Source: an uncultured Acidimicrobiales bacterium (GTDB lineage: Bacteria > Actinomycetota > Acidimicrobiia > Acidimicrobiales > SHLQ01). From it: DNA of 64,000 bases. Position numbers and translations under genes: made by a program. The notes below the pieces were generated by a model, which was not told where the DNA came from, made no database searches, and saw only the letters and a program-made list of their open reading frames with translations. The stretch spans positions 78,701-142,700 of the forward strand of contig CAKZVC010000012.1 in NCBI GenBank assembly GCA_937922235.1, written 5' to 3'. Shown piece by piece: positions 40,762 to 49,993 of the stretch (the first letter of the stretch is position 1; every line of letters begins with the position of its first letter).

Positions 40762-43727
40762 GCGTCTTCTCCTTCAGTGGTTTCTTCATTCACTTTGCTC
40801 AGGCCCCGGTTCACACCGGTGGCGAACGCTGCGAATGCAGAGGCGCTCTTGTTTGGATTCTCGTCTGCGGCTGGAGCTGCAGCTGGTGTCTCCAATGGAA
40901 TGAGTTCTGGGGTGACCTGAGCCGACTCGAGGGTCGCCATTGGGGCTCGTGTTGGCAGGCCGCCAAACGACTGCGCCGGTGCCGGAGCTTCTGGCGCTGG
41001 CGCCGCGGGTGCGGCGGGTGCCGGAGCTGCCTCTGCCACTGGGGCAGGAGCTGGCTCTGGTGCCGACTCAAGAATCGGTGGATCGGGAAGCTGACGGGTG
41101 GCCGCTGGGGCCGGGTCGGCTTCGGGCAATGGAGGTGCAATCGAGAATGGCTCGATCGGCGGGAACTCGTCACGAACCGGTGATGGATCGACGATCGGGG
41201 CTTCCATAGACGCGGCGTGCGCCGGAGCCGCGGGTGCCTCCGCTGGAGCTTCTGCTGCTTCGGTAACTGGCGCTTCGACTACTGGGGTCTCAGCGAATGG
41301 TGCGTCTGCAACGGCTGCTTCGTCTGCATGTGCAGGCGGAGCGGCCATGTCTGGAATCGATGTCTCGTTCGCTGCGGCATGTGCCTCGGTCAGTGCGTCG
41401 AGCTTGGCGATCGACGTTGTTGACTCGGCGATCTGCGGGGCATCGAGCTTGGTCAGCGGCCACGTATCATCAGAGACGACCGGGTCGGCACTTTCGACTG
41501 TCTCAGGGGCGTCGATGGTGACGTCTGGGAACGATGGCAACGCCTCTTCGACTTCTTCCATGGTTGGTATGGAGGCGTCAGCAAGATCTTCCTCGTGCAA
41601 AGCTGCCGAGTCCCAACCTGGCTCGACTGGCTCGGCCTCAGGGGCGGCCATCGCTGGAGCTTCAACTGCAGGCTCCTCGATTGCTGGAACTTCAACTGCT
41701 GGCTCCTCGATTACTGGAGCTTCGATTACCGGCTGCTCGATTGCTGGAGCCTCAACCTTCGCTGCTGCAAGCGCATCGAGTTCGGCGAGCAGATCGCTTG
41801 CATCGTCGCTCTCCCCAGCAAGTGCCGCCGGAGCCTCGATACGACCAGAAGTGTCTTCGACTTCCTGGGCAAACAGCGATGATGGAATCGACACGGTTGC
41901 AACCGTGCCAACGCCAGGCTGGCTCTGCAGCTCAACGTCAATTCCGTGCTGCTGCGAAAGACGACCGACCACGAACAGACCGAGAAGACGGCTTGGCGCC
42001 TCATCGAGAGCAGGCGGGTTGGTGATGCGCTCGTTCAGCTCAACAAGGTCGTGCTCGTTGATGCCAAAGCCCTCATCGAATACTTCGATCTCAACACCCT
42101 CGAGGGTTTCCTGAGCCGAGATAGACACGGTGGTCGACGGCTCGGAGAACTGGGTGGCGTTATCGAGGAGCTCGGCAAGAAGGTGGGTTACGTCGGTAAC
42201 CACATTGCCCTGCATCGAGATGTCTGGAAGGTCTCCAACTTCGATTCGCTCGAAGAGCTCAACCTCAGCAAGTGACGAACGAAGCACGTCCTCTACTGGA
42301 ACCGGACGAGACCACTGACGTGGCGAACGGTTACCGGCAAGCACGAGCAGCGACTCTGCGTTACGACGCATTCGAGTAGCCAAGTGATCGAGCTGGTAGA
42401 GACCGGCGAGCGTGTCGGGATCTTGCTCGTCACGCTCCAAGTCGGTGATCAAGTTGATCATGCGATGGTTCAGCTGCTGGTTTCGACGACCGAGCGATAC
42501 GAACATCTCCGCAACGTTGCGTCGTGAACGAGCCTGGTCGGTTGCGACCTTGACCGCAGTTTCCTGCACGTCGTTGAACGCATCTACAAGCGAGCCGATC
42601 TCGTCGTTCGCTTCCTTTGGAATCGGACGAATCTCTGGGAGCTCGTCGGACGAACCGAGCGAGCGGAGCTTTGCCACCGCGAATGGGAGGCGCTCCTTGG
42701 TCATGACGTCGGCGTGGTCCATCAGACGGCCGAGTGGGCCAAGAATCGAACGGCCGATCACGAAGACAAGCGTGAAGAGGAGGAGCGTTCCGAGTACGGC
42801 GAAGAGGGTGAACAGTGAGCGGCTGTCGTCGATGTTCTGACCGCTCGTCTCGATGTCGGCCGTGAGGAACGCCTGCGTGTTTGCAATGGCGGTGTTCCAC
42901 TCGGCGCGGTTCTCCAGGAGGAACGGAAGTACGTCAGCTGGCGTGAGCTCGTCAAGGGTGTTCTTGTAGAGGTCTTCCTCTGCAAGTGCAACGAGCGTGC
43001 TGAGCTGTCGTGACGCACTCGAGATTGCTGGGGCTTCCATTGGCTTGGCGCCATTGCTCAGAGTTCGCTGAGCAGCTTCGTTCGCAACGAACTCGACGTG
43101 GCCGAAACCTTCGACGATTCCAGAGATCTGCTGTGGTGTTGGAGAAGGAACTTCGATGCCGCCGATTGGCGCAGCTGAGAAGAACTGAATCCAGACACTT
43201 TCCTGGGTGTTCACAACTTCGCGAGCGTCCTGGATCGACTGGACGGACAGAACAGCGTCAGCGCTGAAACCGGTGAGGGGCTGACCCTCAATGGCCGAGT
43301 TGATCTCCTGGAGGGCCTCGCCATACAGGCTAAGCGAGTCGCCGGTTACGTCGAATCCTCGAGCTGGCTGGATCGTCGCAAGAACTGATTCCGCAATCGG
43401 AGCGGAGATCGGATCGCCGCCTTCCTGGATCGACAGGATCTCTGCGTTTGTCCGGGCGACCGACTCTTCAACCTGCTCGGCCAAGAACGGAGCCTGGGAC
43501 GCCAGGGCGGGGTCGGAGGCCGTCAACGCAAGGCGCACGCTGGCAAGACGTTCGTCTGCAACATCGAGCGCCAAGTCCTGGAGCTGGTTAACCGAGGCCG
43601 CAATCTGTGCTGCGTCCTCGTTCTCTTCCGCTTGTGCACTCTGGGCACGGAAACCCACTGCCGCCATCAGCACCAGGGCGCTAATTGGGATGGCGAGCAT
43701 CAAGATGAGCTTGTTTCTAATGTTCAT
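40758..43727 (-). CDS. cvnA: NIT-domain sensor histidine kinase CvnA
   Basis: The 989-aa protein has a membrane helix at residues 8-28, an extracytoplasmic nitrate/nitrite-sensing-like (NIT) region of about 270 residues, a second helix near 305-328, and a HAMP linker. The conservon dimerisation block (LNHRMINLITDLERDEQDPD, then LYQLDHLATRMRRNAESLLVLAG) holds the candidate phospho-His, and the ATPase N-box is LLAELLDNATQFSEP near residue 520. Residues 620-989 are a disordered tail rich in Ala, Pro and Glu with repeats such as IEEPAVEAPA. It is an atypical kinase with no response regulator nearby. Confidence 0.93.
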   Translation of the reverse strand: MNIRNKLILMLAIPISALVLMAAVGFRAQSAQAEENEDAAQIAASVNQLQDLALDVADERLASVRLALTASDPALASQAPFLAEQVEESVARTNAEILSIQEGGDPISAPIAESVLATIQPARGFDVTGDSLSLYGEALQEINSAIEGQPLTGFSADAVLSVQSIQDAREVVNTQESVWIQFFSAAPIGGIEVPSPTPQQISGIVEGFGHVEFVANEAAQRTLSNGAKPMEAPAISSASRQLSTLVALAEEDLYKNTLDELTPADVLPFLLENRAEWNTAIANTQAFLTADIETSGQNIDDSRSLFTLFAVLGTLLLFTLVFVIGRSILGPLGRLMDHADVMTKERLPFAVAKLRSLGSSDELPEIRPIPKEANDEIGSLVDAFNDVQETAVKVATDQARSRRNVAEMFVSLGRRNQQLNHRMINLITDLERDEQDPDTLAGLYQLDHLATRMRRNAESLLVLAGNRSPRQWSRPVPVEDVLRSSLAEVELFERIEVGDLPDISMQGNVVTDVTHLLAELLDNATQFSEPSTTVSISAQETLEGVEIEVFDEGFGINEHDLVELNERITNPPALDEAPSRLLGLFVVGRLSQQHGIDVELQSQPGVGTVATVSIPSSLFAQEVEDTSGRIEAPAALAGESDDASDLLAELDALAAAKVEAPAIEQPVIEAPVIEEPAVEVPAIEEPAVEAPAMAAPEAEPVEPGWDSAALHEEDLADASIPTMEEVEEALPSFPDVTIDAPETVESADPVVSDDTWPLTKLDAPQIAESTTSIAKLDALTEAHAAANETSIPDMAAPPAHADEAAVADAPFAETPVVEAPVTEAAEAPAEAPAAPAHAASMEAPIVDPSPVRDEFPPIEPFSIAPPLPEADPAPAATRQLPDPPILESAPEPAPAPVAEAAPAPAAPAAPAPEAPAPAQSFGGLPTRAPMATLESAQVTPELIPLETPAAAPAADENPNKSASAFAAFATGVNRGLSKVNEETTEGEDA

Positions 43728-43748
43728 AGTTGTATGGGTCTCCTCGGC

Positions 43749-44060
43749 TTACAGCCGGTCGAGAATTTCTGCTCGCTTAGCGTCGTACTCGGCCGTCGTA
43801 ATGAGGCCATCGTTAAAGAGTTGTGTGAGTTTGCGGAGTGCTTCTTTTACATCGGCACCGCCGCCGCCACTGTTACCTGTTGGTCGGGCGCCACCGCTTC
43901 CGGGTGCACCCGGGGCGCTGCCACCCCGACCACCACGGCCAGCCACTGGCTGACCCCGGTACAGGATCTGTGACGAGTCTTTCCTCTTGGGTTTGCCCTT
44001 CGAGCGATCGACGGCATTCTTCAGCAGTTCGAGGTCACGTGACCTTTTGTCATCAGCCAT
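43749..44060 (-). CDS. Small SHOCT-domain protein
   Basis: This 103-aa protein has a basic N-terminus (MADDKRSRDLELLKNAVDRS), a Gly/Ala/Pro-rich linker (about residues 38-70), and a C-terminal SHOCT domain (VKEALRKLTQLFNDGLITTAEYDAKRAEILDRL). SHOCT domains are thought to mediate oligomerisation or protein contacts. It lies 34 nt after the ammonium transporter and 21 nt before cvnA, so it appears to be part of the same transcript. Its role is unknown. Confidence 0.82.
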   Translation of the reverse strand: MADDKRSRDLELLKNAVDRSKGKPKRKDSSQILYRGQPVAGRGGRGGSAPGAPGSGGARPTGNSGGGGADVKEALRKLTQLFNDGLITTAEYDAKRAEILDRL

Positions 44061-44094
44061 GAATAAGTGCCTTTCTCACGTTCGTCCGGTCCCG

Positions 44095-45498
44095 TTATCC
44101 TGCGAACTCGTCGTCGTAGTACGAATCGAGCTCGTCAATTCCGATCAGCGCATCGTCGTAGTCAACGAAGTCGTCGTTGTATGCAGGCAGTGCGTGCTCT
44201 GCGAGGTCGAGGCCGACCATCTCGTGTTCAACCGAAACTCGGAGCCATCCGAATTCTCGGAGCACGAGGAACATTGCGAGCGAGGCAACGCCCACGAAGC
44301 CGATGATTGCGAGCAGACCGACGGCCTGGTCGACGAGCAGCGAGCCGCCGCCGTAGATCAGACCAGCAGGTCCGCTGCCATCGATCGCAACGTCAGGGTC
44401 GGCGAAGATGCCAACAGCAAGTGTTCCCCAAACACCACACATGAGGTGCACGGGGATAGCGCCGACGGGGTCATCGACCTTGAGGCGGTCGAGCAAGAAC
44501 ACGCCGTTGGTAGCGATGAAGCCACCGATGAGGCCCATGATCATGGCCGAGAAGATGCCAACGTTTGCAGCGCCTGCGGTGACCGATACGAGCCCACCGA
44601 GCAGACCGTTACCGATGAGGGTTACATCGGGAGTCTTCAACGTGAGCCACGACGAGATCGTGCCGCCGAGGCCGCCGAATGCGCCACCCATTGCGGTCGC
44701 TACAGCAACTGCACCGATGGAGATGTCTGCACGACCGACCGAGCCGGCGTTGAACGCAAACCATGAAACGAGGAGAATGAACACGCCGAGAACAGCGAGT
44801 GGAACGTTGTGACCTGGGATCGGGTTAGAGCGTCCATCCTCGTCGAAGCGACCAATGCGAGGGCCGAGGATGACGGCGCCGATGACAGCAGCAGTGCCGC
44901 CGACGACGTGAACGACCGAGCCACCAGCGAGATCGACGAAGCCGCGAGTGTTGAGCCACCCGTCTCCTGCGAAGACCCAGCTCACGACCACTGGGTAGAT
45001 GACTGCCGACAGCGCAGCGGAGTACACGAAGTACGCCCGGAACTGCACACGCTCAGCAACCGCACCCGAAATGATCGTCGCGGTTGCGGCGGCGAATGCC
45101 ATCTGGAAGAGGAAGTGAATCGGAAGCGACAACGTGTCTGAGTACGGAGCGACCGTGTCGGTTCCGGCCCACAGCCAGTTGAAGCCGAGGTAGGCGGCGC
45201 CACTGAATGCGATGTGGTAGCCAACAAGGGCGAAGCCTGCGGCACCAACCACGAAGTCAAGAAGGTTCTTGAGCATCATGTGTGCTGCGTTCTTGGCTCG
45301 AGTAAGACCAGCCTCCACCATTGCGAAGCCTGCCTGCATGAAGATCACGAAGATCGCACACACCAGGATGAAGACGTTGTCCGCAAGAACACTTGGCTGA
45401 CTCAGGTCGACTGTGCCTCGTGATGCTTGCGCTGCTGCCGGATTCGCCCACAACAGCACCGAGGCTGCTGCGATCGGTGCTATCCACCGCTTTTTCAT
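44095..45498 (-). CDS. amt: Ammonium transporter (Amt family), third copy, linked to the conservon
   Basis: The 467-aa protein has a signal peptide (VLLWANPAAAQA) and the MQAGFAMVEAGLTRAKNAAHM signature (helix 1-2). The pore histidines are in SVVHVVGG and PVHLMCGVWG. The tail continues past the usual end with an acidic, Tyr-rich extension (DDFVDYDDALIGIDELDSYYDD) not seen in the other two copies. ATG 45498 is followed directly by the signal peptide. It is the first gene of a run leading through the SHOCT gene into cvnABCD. No GlnR-like box was found upstream. Confidence 0.95.
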   Translation of the reverse strand: MKKRWIAPIAAASVLLWANPAAAQASRGTVDLSQPSVLADNVFILVCAIFVIFMQAGFAMVEAGLTRAKNAAHMMLKNLLDFVVGAAGFALVGYHIAFSGAAYLGFNWLWAGTDTVAPYSDTLSLPIHFLFQMAFAAATATIISGAVAERVQFRAYFVYSAALSAVIYPVVVSWVFAGDGWLNTRGFVDLAGGSVVHVVGGTAAVIGAVILGPRIGRFDEDGRSNPIPGHNVPLAVLGVFILLVSWFAFNAGSVGRADISIGAVAVATAMGGAFGGLGGTISSWLTLKTPDVTLIGNGLLGGLVSVTAGAANVGIFSAMIMGLIGGFIATNGVFLLDRLKVDDPVGAIPVHLMCGVWGTLAVGIFADPDVAIDGSGPAGLIYGGGSLLVDQAVGLLAIIGFVGVASLAMFLVLREFGWLRVSVEHEMVGLDLAEHALPAYNDDFVDYDDALIGIDELDSYYDDEFAG

Positions 45499-45690
45499 TG
45501 TTGGTCCCTTCGTCGCCCGCAGGGGGCAAACGCTCTCAGTGATCATTTCGTAAGTGAAAGATCGACACGAGAACGGGAAGTGGCGATGGTCCAGACGACC
45601 TATTTGACCCAGTATTTGTGCGATATAGGGATCTTTTTTGTGGTGAGTTCGTGTTCCGGAACCCGCGGCAGCCGCTTTTTGATGTGAGCT

Positions 45691-47199
45691 CTAGCCCACT
45701 CGAAGACTCTGATCGGCGTTCGCAAACGAGCCCGGGATCGGTGGCAGTCCGAGCAAGTCGAGCGCAAGATTGCCCACATCATGACCGCGAACTGGAGTTG
45801 CCACCCAGCGCTCGGGCTGGCCGACTCCGGGTTCGTCGCGGTCGGGGTTGAGCTCGTAGAGATCAGCACCAGGAAGCACGCCTTGACCCCACACAACGAA
45901 CGGAACCGTGTAGTTCTCGACGTTGGTGTGATCGCGGTGACTATCGTCGTTTGCCGGACCACCATGGTCGGACGTGACGATGATCGTGGTCTGATCGAGA
46001 ACACCGGCAAATGCGAGAGCATCGACCAGCTCTTGCAGTAGCGCATCGGACTGCATGACTGCGGCGGTGTACCCGGGCGTCAACCAGCCGTTTACGTGAC
46101 CCGCAGAATCTGGAGTGCGGATGTGGAAGAACCCGAACGTGTCCCCTTCACCGGCGATCAGGTCGCGCACAAATGGCACGACCGCAACCGTTGGATCTTC
46201 CTTCTCGAAGACGTCGATCTTGTCAGGGCCATCATCGGCACCGGTGGTGTCTGGAGCGCCGAACTCGGCGCTGTACGACCGGTCGATAAGGTTGAACTTC
46301 TCCTTACCGGTATAGACCACCGTGCGGCCACCGTTGTCGTGCACGACATCGAATACCGACGCCACATATTGGCCAGCAGCATCGTGGATCGTGCCACCAG
46401 GATCTTCATTGACCGTGATCTTGTGGCCCTTCGATCCGTAGACATACCTGCTGGTGAATTGCGAGGTGTGGTTTGGAAGCGTCTGCGTCAGAGCTGGGTC
46501 CGTGCGGGCGTTGAGCGTTGACGCGCCCTCATCGGCAAGGCGAGCCAAGTTGGGCATCGATCCCGACCGAACCTGGTCGGCGCGAAGACCATCGAGGCCA
46601 ACATGCACGACAAACTTGCGATCGTCCGCTGGCTCTTCGACAGCTTCCTCACACACTCGATCGGTGGTGAGCACCGCCGTGCGAGTGCGAATGAGATAGG
46701 TGCCGTCCTGGATTGGGTTGGTGTCGACGAACGACGATGTTCCCGCTCCCGGCGTCGCAAGCCACTTCCCGTTCCGGCGAACAATGTGCTTGCCACCGTC
46801 ATCAGACCAGCTGAGGGTCACTTGCCCATTTGCCACCTCAGCCACACAGTCGGCGAGTGGCGGCTCGACTTCTCCGGTGTCGGTGACGCACTCCTCGGTG
46901 CGCGACCCGTTCGCTCCCCATGCCTTCAGGACATAGGTTGACTCGGCCTCCGGTGACGCGTCGGTATAGGTGGAAGCGTTGCGGCCGGGGCTCGCAAGCC
47001 AGCTGCCATTCCGGCGCAGAACGTATCGTTCACCCTGGTCTTCCCAGGAAATCACGTTGGTGTCGCCCGCCGCCACAACGCTGCAGACAGTTGCAGCTCC
47101 GGCGTTACTTGGAGATAGTGCGACAGCCGTAAGCGATGCGACGAGCGCAAACATCAATCCGGAAATCGCAAAGCGGGCGGGTGCATTGCGTGACATCAC
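45691..47199 (-). CDS. Secreted alkaline phosphatase-superfamily enzyme with two N-terminal repeats
   Basis: This 502-aa protein has a signal peptide (to about residue 35), two repeated beta domains (about 38-105 and 115-185, sharing the YVLRRNGSWLASPG / HIVRRNGKWLATPG motif), then a type I phosphodiesterase/nucleotide pyrophosphatase-like domain. Metal and nucleophile sites appear as HVGLDGLRAD, TLPNHTSQ (Thr position), RTPDSAGHV and VTSDHGGPAND followed by a distal His near the C-terminus. It would act outside the cell on phosphodiesters or phosphonates. GTG 47199 lies 6 nt after TAAGAT. Confidence 0.86.
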   Translation of the reverse strand: MMSRNAPARFAISGLMFALVASLTAVALSPSNAGAATVCSVVAAGDTNVISWEDQGERYVLRRNGSWLASPGRNASTYTDASPEAESTYVLKAWGANGSRTEECVTDTGEVEPPLADCVAEVANGQVTLSWSDDGGKHIVRRNGKWLATPGAGTSSFVDTNPIQDGTYLIRTRTAVLTTDRVCEEAVEEPADDRKFVVHVGLDGLRADQVRSGSMPNLARLADEGASTLNARTDPALTQTLPNHTSQFTSRYVYGSKGHKITVNEDPGGTIHDAAGQYVASVFDVVHDNGGRTVVYTGKEKFNLIDRSYSAEFGAPDTTGADDGPDKIDVFEKEDPTVAVVPFVRDLIAGEGDTFGFFHIRTPDSAGHVNGWLTPGYTAAVMQSDALLQELVDALAFAGVLDQTTIIVTSDHGGPANDDSHRDHTNVENYTVPFVVWGQGVLPGADLYELNPDRDEPGVGQPERWVATPVRGHDVGNLALDLLGLPPIPGSFANADQSLRVG

Positions 47200-47205
47200 A
47201 GACTG

Positions 47206-47211
47206 ATCTTA
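47206..47211 (-). promoter_or_regulatory. -10 box TAAGAT, leaderless phosphatase gene
   Basis: TAAGAT on the minus strand is followed by 6 nt and the GTG at 47199. Confidence 0.5.
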
Positions 47212-47241
47212 CGTCACTGCGTAGAAAAACGAGTGAGGTCA

Positions 47242-47269
47242 ACGGGCCCACGCAGGTGCGTGGGCCCGT
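47242..47269. terminator. Strong hairpin terminator after the RTX-5'-nucleotidase gene
   Basis: ACGGGCCCACGC (47242-47253) pairs perfectly with GCGTGGGCCCGT (47258-47269) around AGGT. T-runs occur on the plus-strand side. It lies 37 nt past the stop of the minus-strand gene. Confidence 0.8.
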
Positions 47270-47306
47270 TTTCCGTCACATCAATAGTGGTAATTCAAAC
47301 GCAGAA

Positions 47307-49775
47307 TTACTGCGGGTCGCCCGCAGCCGGGGCAAAGCTCTGCGTCGAATACTCCGATGCTGGGAGCTTTGCGAGAACGCCTTGCGCATCTTGTTGGATG
47401 TAGTCGATGAAGGTCTGTGCATAGTTGAGGAACGTGTCGGTCGACCGTCCGTCAGCTGTCACTTCTTCAAAGGTGACGTAGTTGTCTCCACCACTTGCGA
47501 CGAAGCTGTTTGTCGCAACGATGTAGGTCGCATCAGGATCGAGCGGCGCAAACTCGGTTTCACCGTTACGGCGAACAACGATGTTCGTCACTCGATCACC
47601 TTCTGGTTCATTCTGGTCGACATCGAAGCGAAGTCCCGCTGCATACGGGTACGCACCGGTCGATCCATCAGGGTCGAGCGCGAAGTCGATTGCCTCCTCA
47701 AGCGTGGCTTTGATCTCTCCACCGGTCATTTCGAGATTGACGATGGTGTTCGAGAACGGCAGCAACTCGTAGGCATCAGCAATCGTGATATCGCCTGATG
47801 GGATGTCGATGCGAACACCGCCCGAGTTCTGAATCGCAATGTCCGATTCAAAGCTGCGGACCCGGAACGCTTCAGTCACCAGCTGCTGGATGTCTCCGCC
47901 CATGACGGCGGTATCGGCAACATCGCACACGGTGCTGCGACCCTCTCCTGGAATGCGCTCGAGGCACAGATCCTCGGGCACGGTTCCGATGACCTGAGTT
48001 TCAAGCTCGGCAACCTGCTCGCCAAAGCCATCAAGAACCAGCTGTGCATCCGCATCAGGAGTCACGATCGAGAGCTCAGGCTTTTCCTCGACTGCAGCAA
48101 GCACTGCATCGCGGGCTTCGCCAACAAGTTCCACTCGATCGCCACCGTCCGCTGGACGACGCATGAACGAGTCGCCGAGCAAGAGGTGAGGTGTGCCACT
48201 GCAGTTGGTCACGTTGCCGTCGGCATCGAAGTTGACGTTGAGTTCGCCAACAACCGCCGAGTACTGCCATGCGTGAACAATGCAGACTTGAGCACCCGCA
48301 GCATCTGCTGTGCGGACGGGGTAGTTCCCCTGAGTGTTCAAGCCAACATCGCTGAAGTTTCCAAGCAGCGAGTGACTGTCGCCGCCAACGATCACGTCAA
48401 CACCGGTAACCGAGTTGGCCAGGTCGATGTCGTTGGCCAGCTGGATGTGGGTCACGAGGACGATCTTGTTAATGCCGTCTTCGGTGAGTTGGTCGACGAA
48501 CTTCTGGGCGGTCTCGATCTCGTCGAGGAACTGCGTTGTCGGCAGCGGGCTCGAGGAGTTCTGGGTCTTACCAGCAATGTCGAGTCCGACGTAGCCAACC
48601 TTGTCGCCGTCGTAGTCGATGACGGTGAACGGCTCGAATGGAATGTCTCCCGATTCGTTCAGTGGGGTGCCGAGTTCGGGGACAACGTTTGCGGCGAGCA
48701 CCGTGGTGTCGCAGTCCGCAGAGTCACCGAGGAAGCCGAGGAAGTCGGCCAACCCTGCGTCGCCGTCATCGAACTCGTGGTTTCCGAGCTCGAAGATGTC
48801 GAAGCAGGCTTCGTTCATCAGCGCAGCGTCAGCCTCGCCGGAGAACAAGCTGTGGAACAGCGTTCCGGTGACGGCGTCACCAGCGTGGATCTTGACGACG
48901 TTGCCATCGGCGTTTGCGTCGGTGAGCTCGTCCATCTTTGCAACGACCGACGGGAAGCCGCCGACCGATACTCGGGTGCCCTCGCCCGCAAGGTCGAGGT
49001 CGCCGCTATCGGGGTTGAGATGTGAGTGGTGGTCGTTGATGTGCAGAACGGTGAGCGAGAAGTCGCTTTCACAGTTGGTGAGCTTCGTGCGAGATCCGCG
49101 GTCGGTGCATTCGTCAGCTCCGGGGCCACCGTTCAACCGGTCGCGTTTGCCGCTGCCGCCGACGAGCTCGTCGTCACCAGCGTTGCCGCGAACGGTGTCG
49201 TTTCCAGCGCCGCCTCGGACGACGTCGTCGCCTCCGCCACCTTCGGCGAGATCGGCACCCTTACCGCCAGCCACGGTGTCGTTGCCGGCGCCCCCTCGGA
49301 CGATGTCTTGGCCTGGGCCACCGAGCACGGTGTCGGCGTTGCTGCCGCCAGACACGACGTCGTTTCCGAAGCCACCGAAGATCACGTCGTTGCCAGCACC
49401 GCCGGCGATGAAGTCACGCCCTTGGTTACCCGAGATCGTGTCGGCTCCGTTGTCGCCCTGGATGATGTCGCTGCCGGGTCCACCAACGATGACGTCGGCT
49501 CCTCCGCCGCCGCAGATGATGTCGTTGCCCGCGCCGCCGTCGATGGTGTCCGCGCTCGAACTGCCGACGATGACGTCGTCGCCATCGGTACCGTCGATTA
49601 CGCCTTCACCCGAAATGGTGGCTTCCACGCCCCGACAGGTAGGCACTGGTGAGTCGTCGCTTTGCGCGGCCGCTGGTTGCGCGACAGCTATGAATGCTGC
49701 GAGCAGTCCCAGGATCGAGATCAAGGAGCGTTTCACACCCCGCCTCGATCGATTGCCGATGGTCGAAGTGTTCAT
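47307..49775 (-). CDS. Secreted 5'-nucleotidase/UDP-sugar hydrolase with N-terminal RTX calcium-binding repeats
   Basis: The 822-aa protein has a signal peptide (AAFIAVAQPAAAQS), then about 15 GGxGxD-type nonapeptide repeats (residues 60-215, such as GGAGNDIICGG). A 5'-nucleotidase follows from about residue 240: metallophosphatase motifs NDHHSHL, HAGDAVTGT, ELGNHEFDDG and VTHIQ with GGDSHS, then the C-terminal substrate domain with QNSGGVRID and GGDNYVTF. RTX repeats usually sit at the C-terminus of type I secreted proteins, so the N-terminal position behind a Sec signal is unusual. GGAGATGAG before the ATG supports the start. Confidence 0.92.
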   Translation of the reverse strand: MNTSTIGNRSRRGVKRSLISILGLLAAFIAVAQPAAAQSDDSPVPTCRGVEATISGEGVIDGTDGDDVIVGSSSADTIDGGAGNDIICGGGGADVIVGGPGSDIIQGDNGADTISGNQGRDFIAGGAGNDVIFGGFGNDVVSGGSNADTVLGGPGQDIVRGGAGNDTVAGGKGADLAEGGGGDDVVRGGAGNDTVRGNAGDDELVGGSGKRDRLNGGPGADECTDRGSRTKLTNCESDFSLTVLHINDHHSHLNPDSGDLDLAGEGTRVSVGGFPSVVAKMDELTDANADGNVVKIHAGDAVTGTLFHSLFSGEADAALMNEACFDIFELGNHEFDDGDAGLADFLGFLGDSADCDTTVLAANVVPELGTPLNESGDIPFEPFTVIDYDGDKVGYVGLDIAGKTQNSSSPLPTTQFLDEIETAQKFVDQLTEDGINKIVLVTHIQLANDIDLANSVTGVDVIVGGDSHSLLGNFSDVGLNTQGNYPVRTADAAGAQVCIVHAWQYSAVVGELNVNFDADGNVTNCSGTPHLLLGDSFMRRPADGGDRVELVGEARDAVLAAVEEKPELSIVTPDADAQLVLDGFGEQVAELETQVIGTVPEDLCLERIPGEGRSTVCDVADTAVMGGDIQQLVTEAFRVRSFESDIAIQNSGGVRIDIPSGDITIADAYELLPFSNTIVNLEMTGGEIKATLEEAIDFALDPDGSTGAYPYAAGLRFDVDQNEPEGDRVTNIVVRRNGETEFAPLDPDATYIVATNSFVASGGDNYVTFEEVTADGRSTDTFLNYAQTFIDYIQQDAQGVLAKLPASEYSTQSFAPAAGDPQ

Positions 49776-49993
49776 TTCTCATCTCCTAATGCTGGATGGC
49801 CCGCTGAGGTCGACCGAATTCGATCGACCGCGCGGGTCTATCAGATCGATGAGTTGCCTGTCTACGGGAACGCCGTGATGCCGGCCGAGCTCACTCGGTT
49901 TTTGGAAATCTTGGGGATCGTGCCCGATTGGCCGCTCGGCTTGGCGTTGGCATCGTGAACTTACGAACATCACCCAAAGGACGGGATCACACC

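Noticed and set aside
49026..49652. 208-codon plus-strand frame across the RTX repeats
   Set aside because: It is the shadow of repetitive glycine codons on the other strand.
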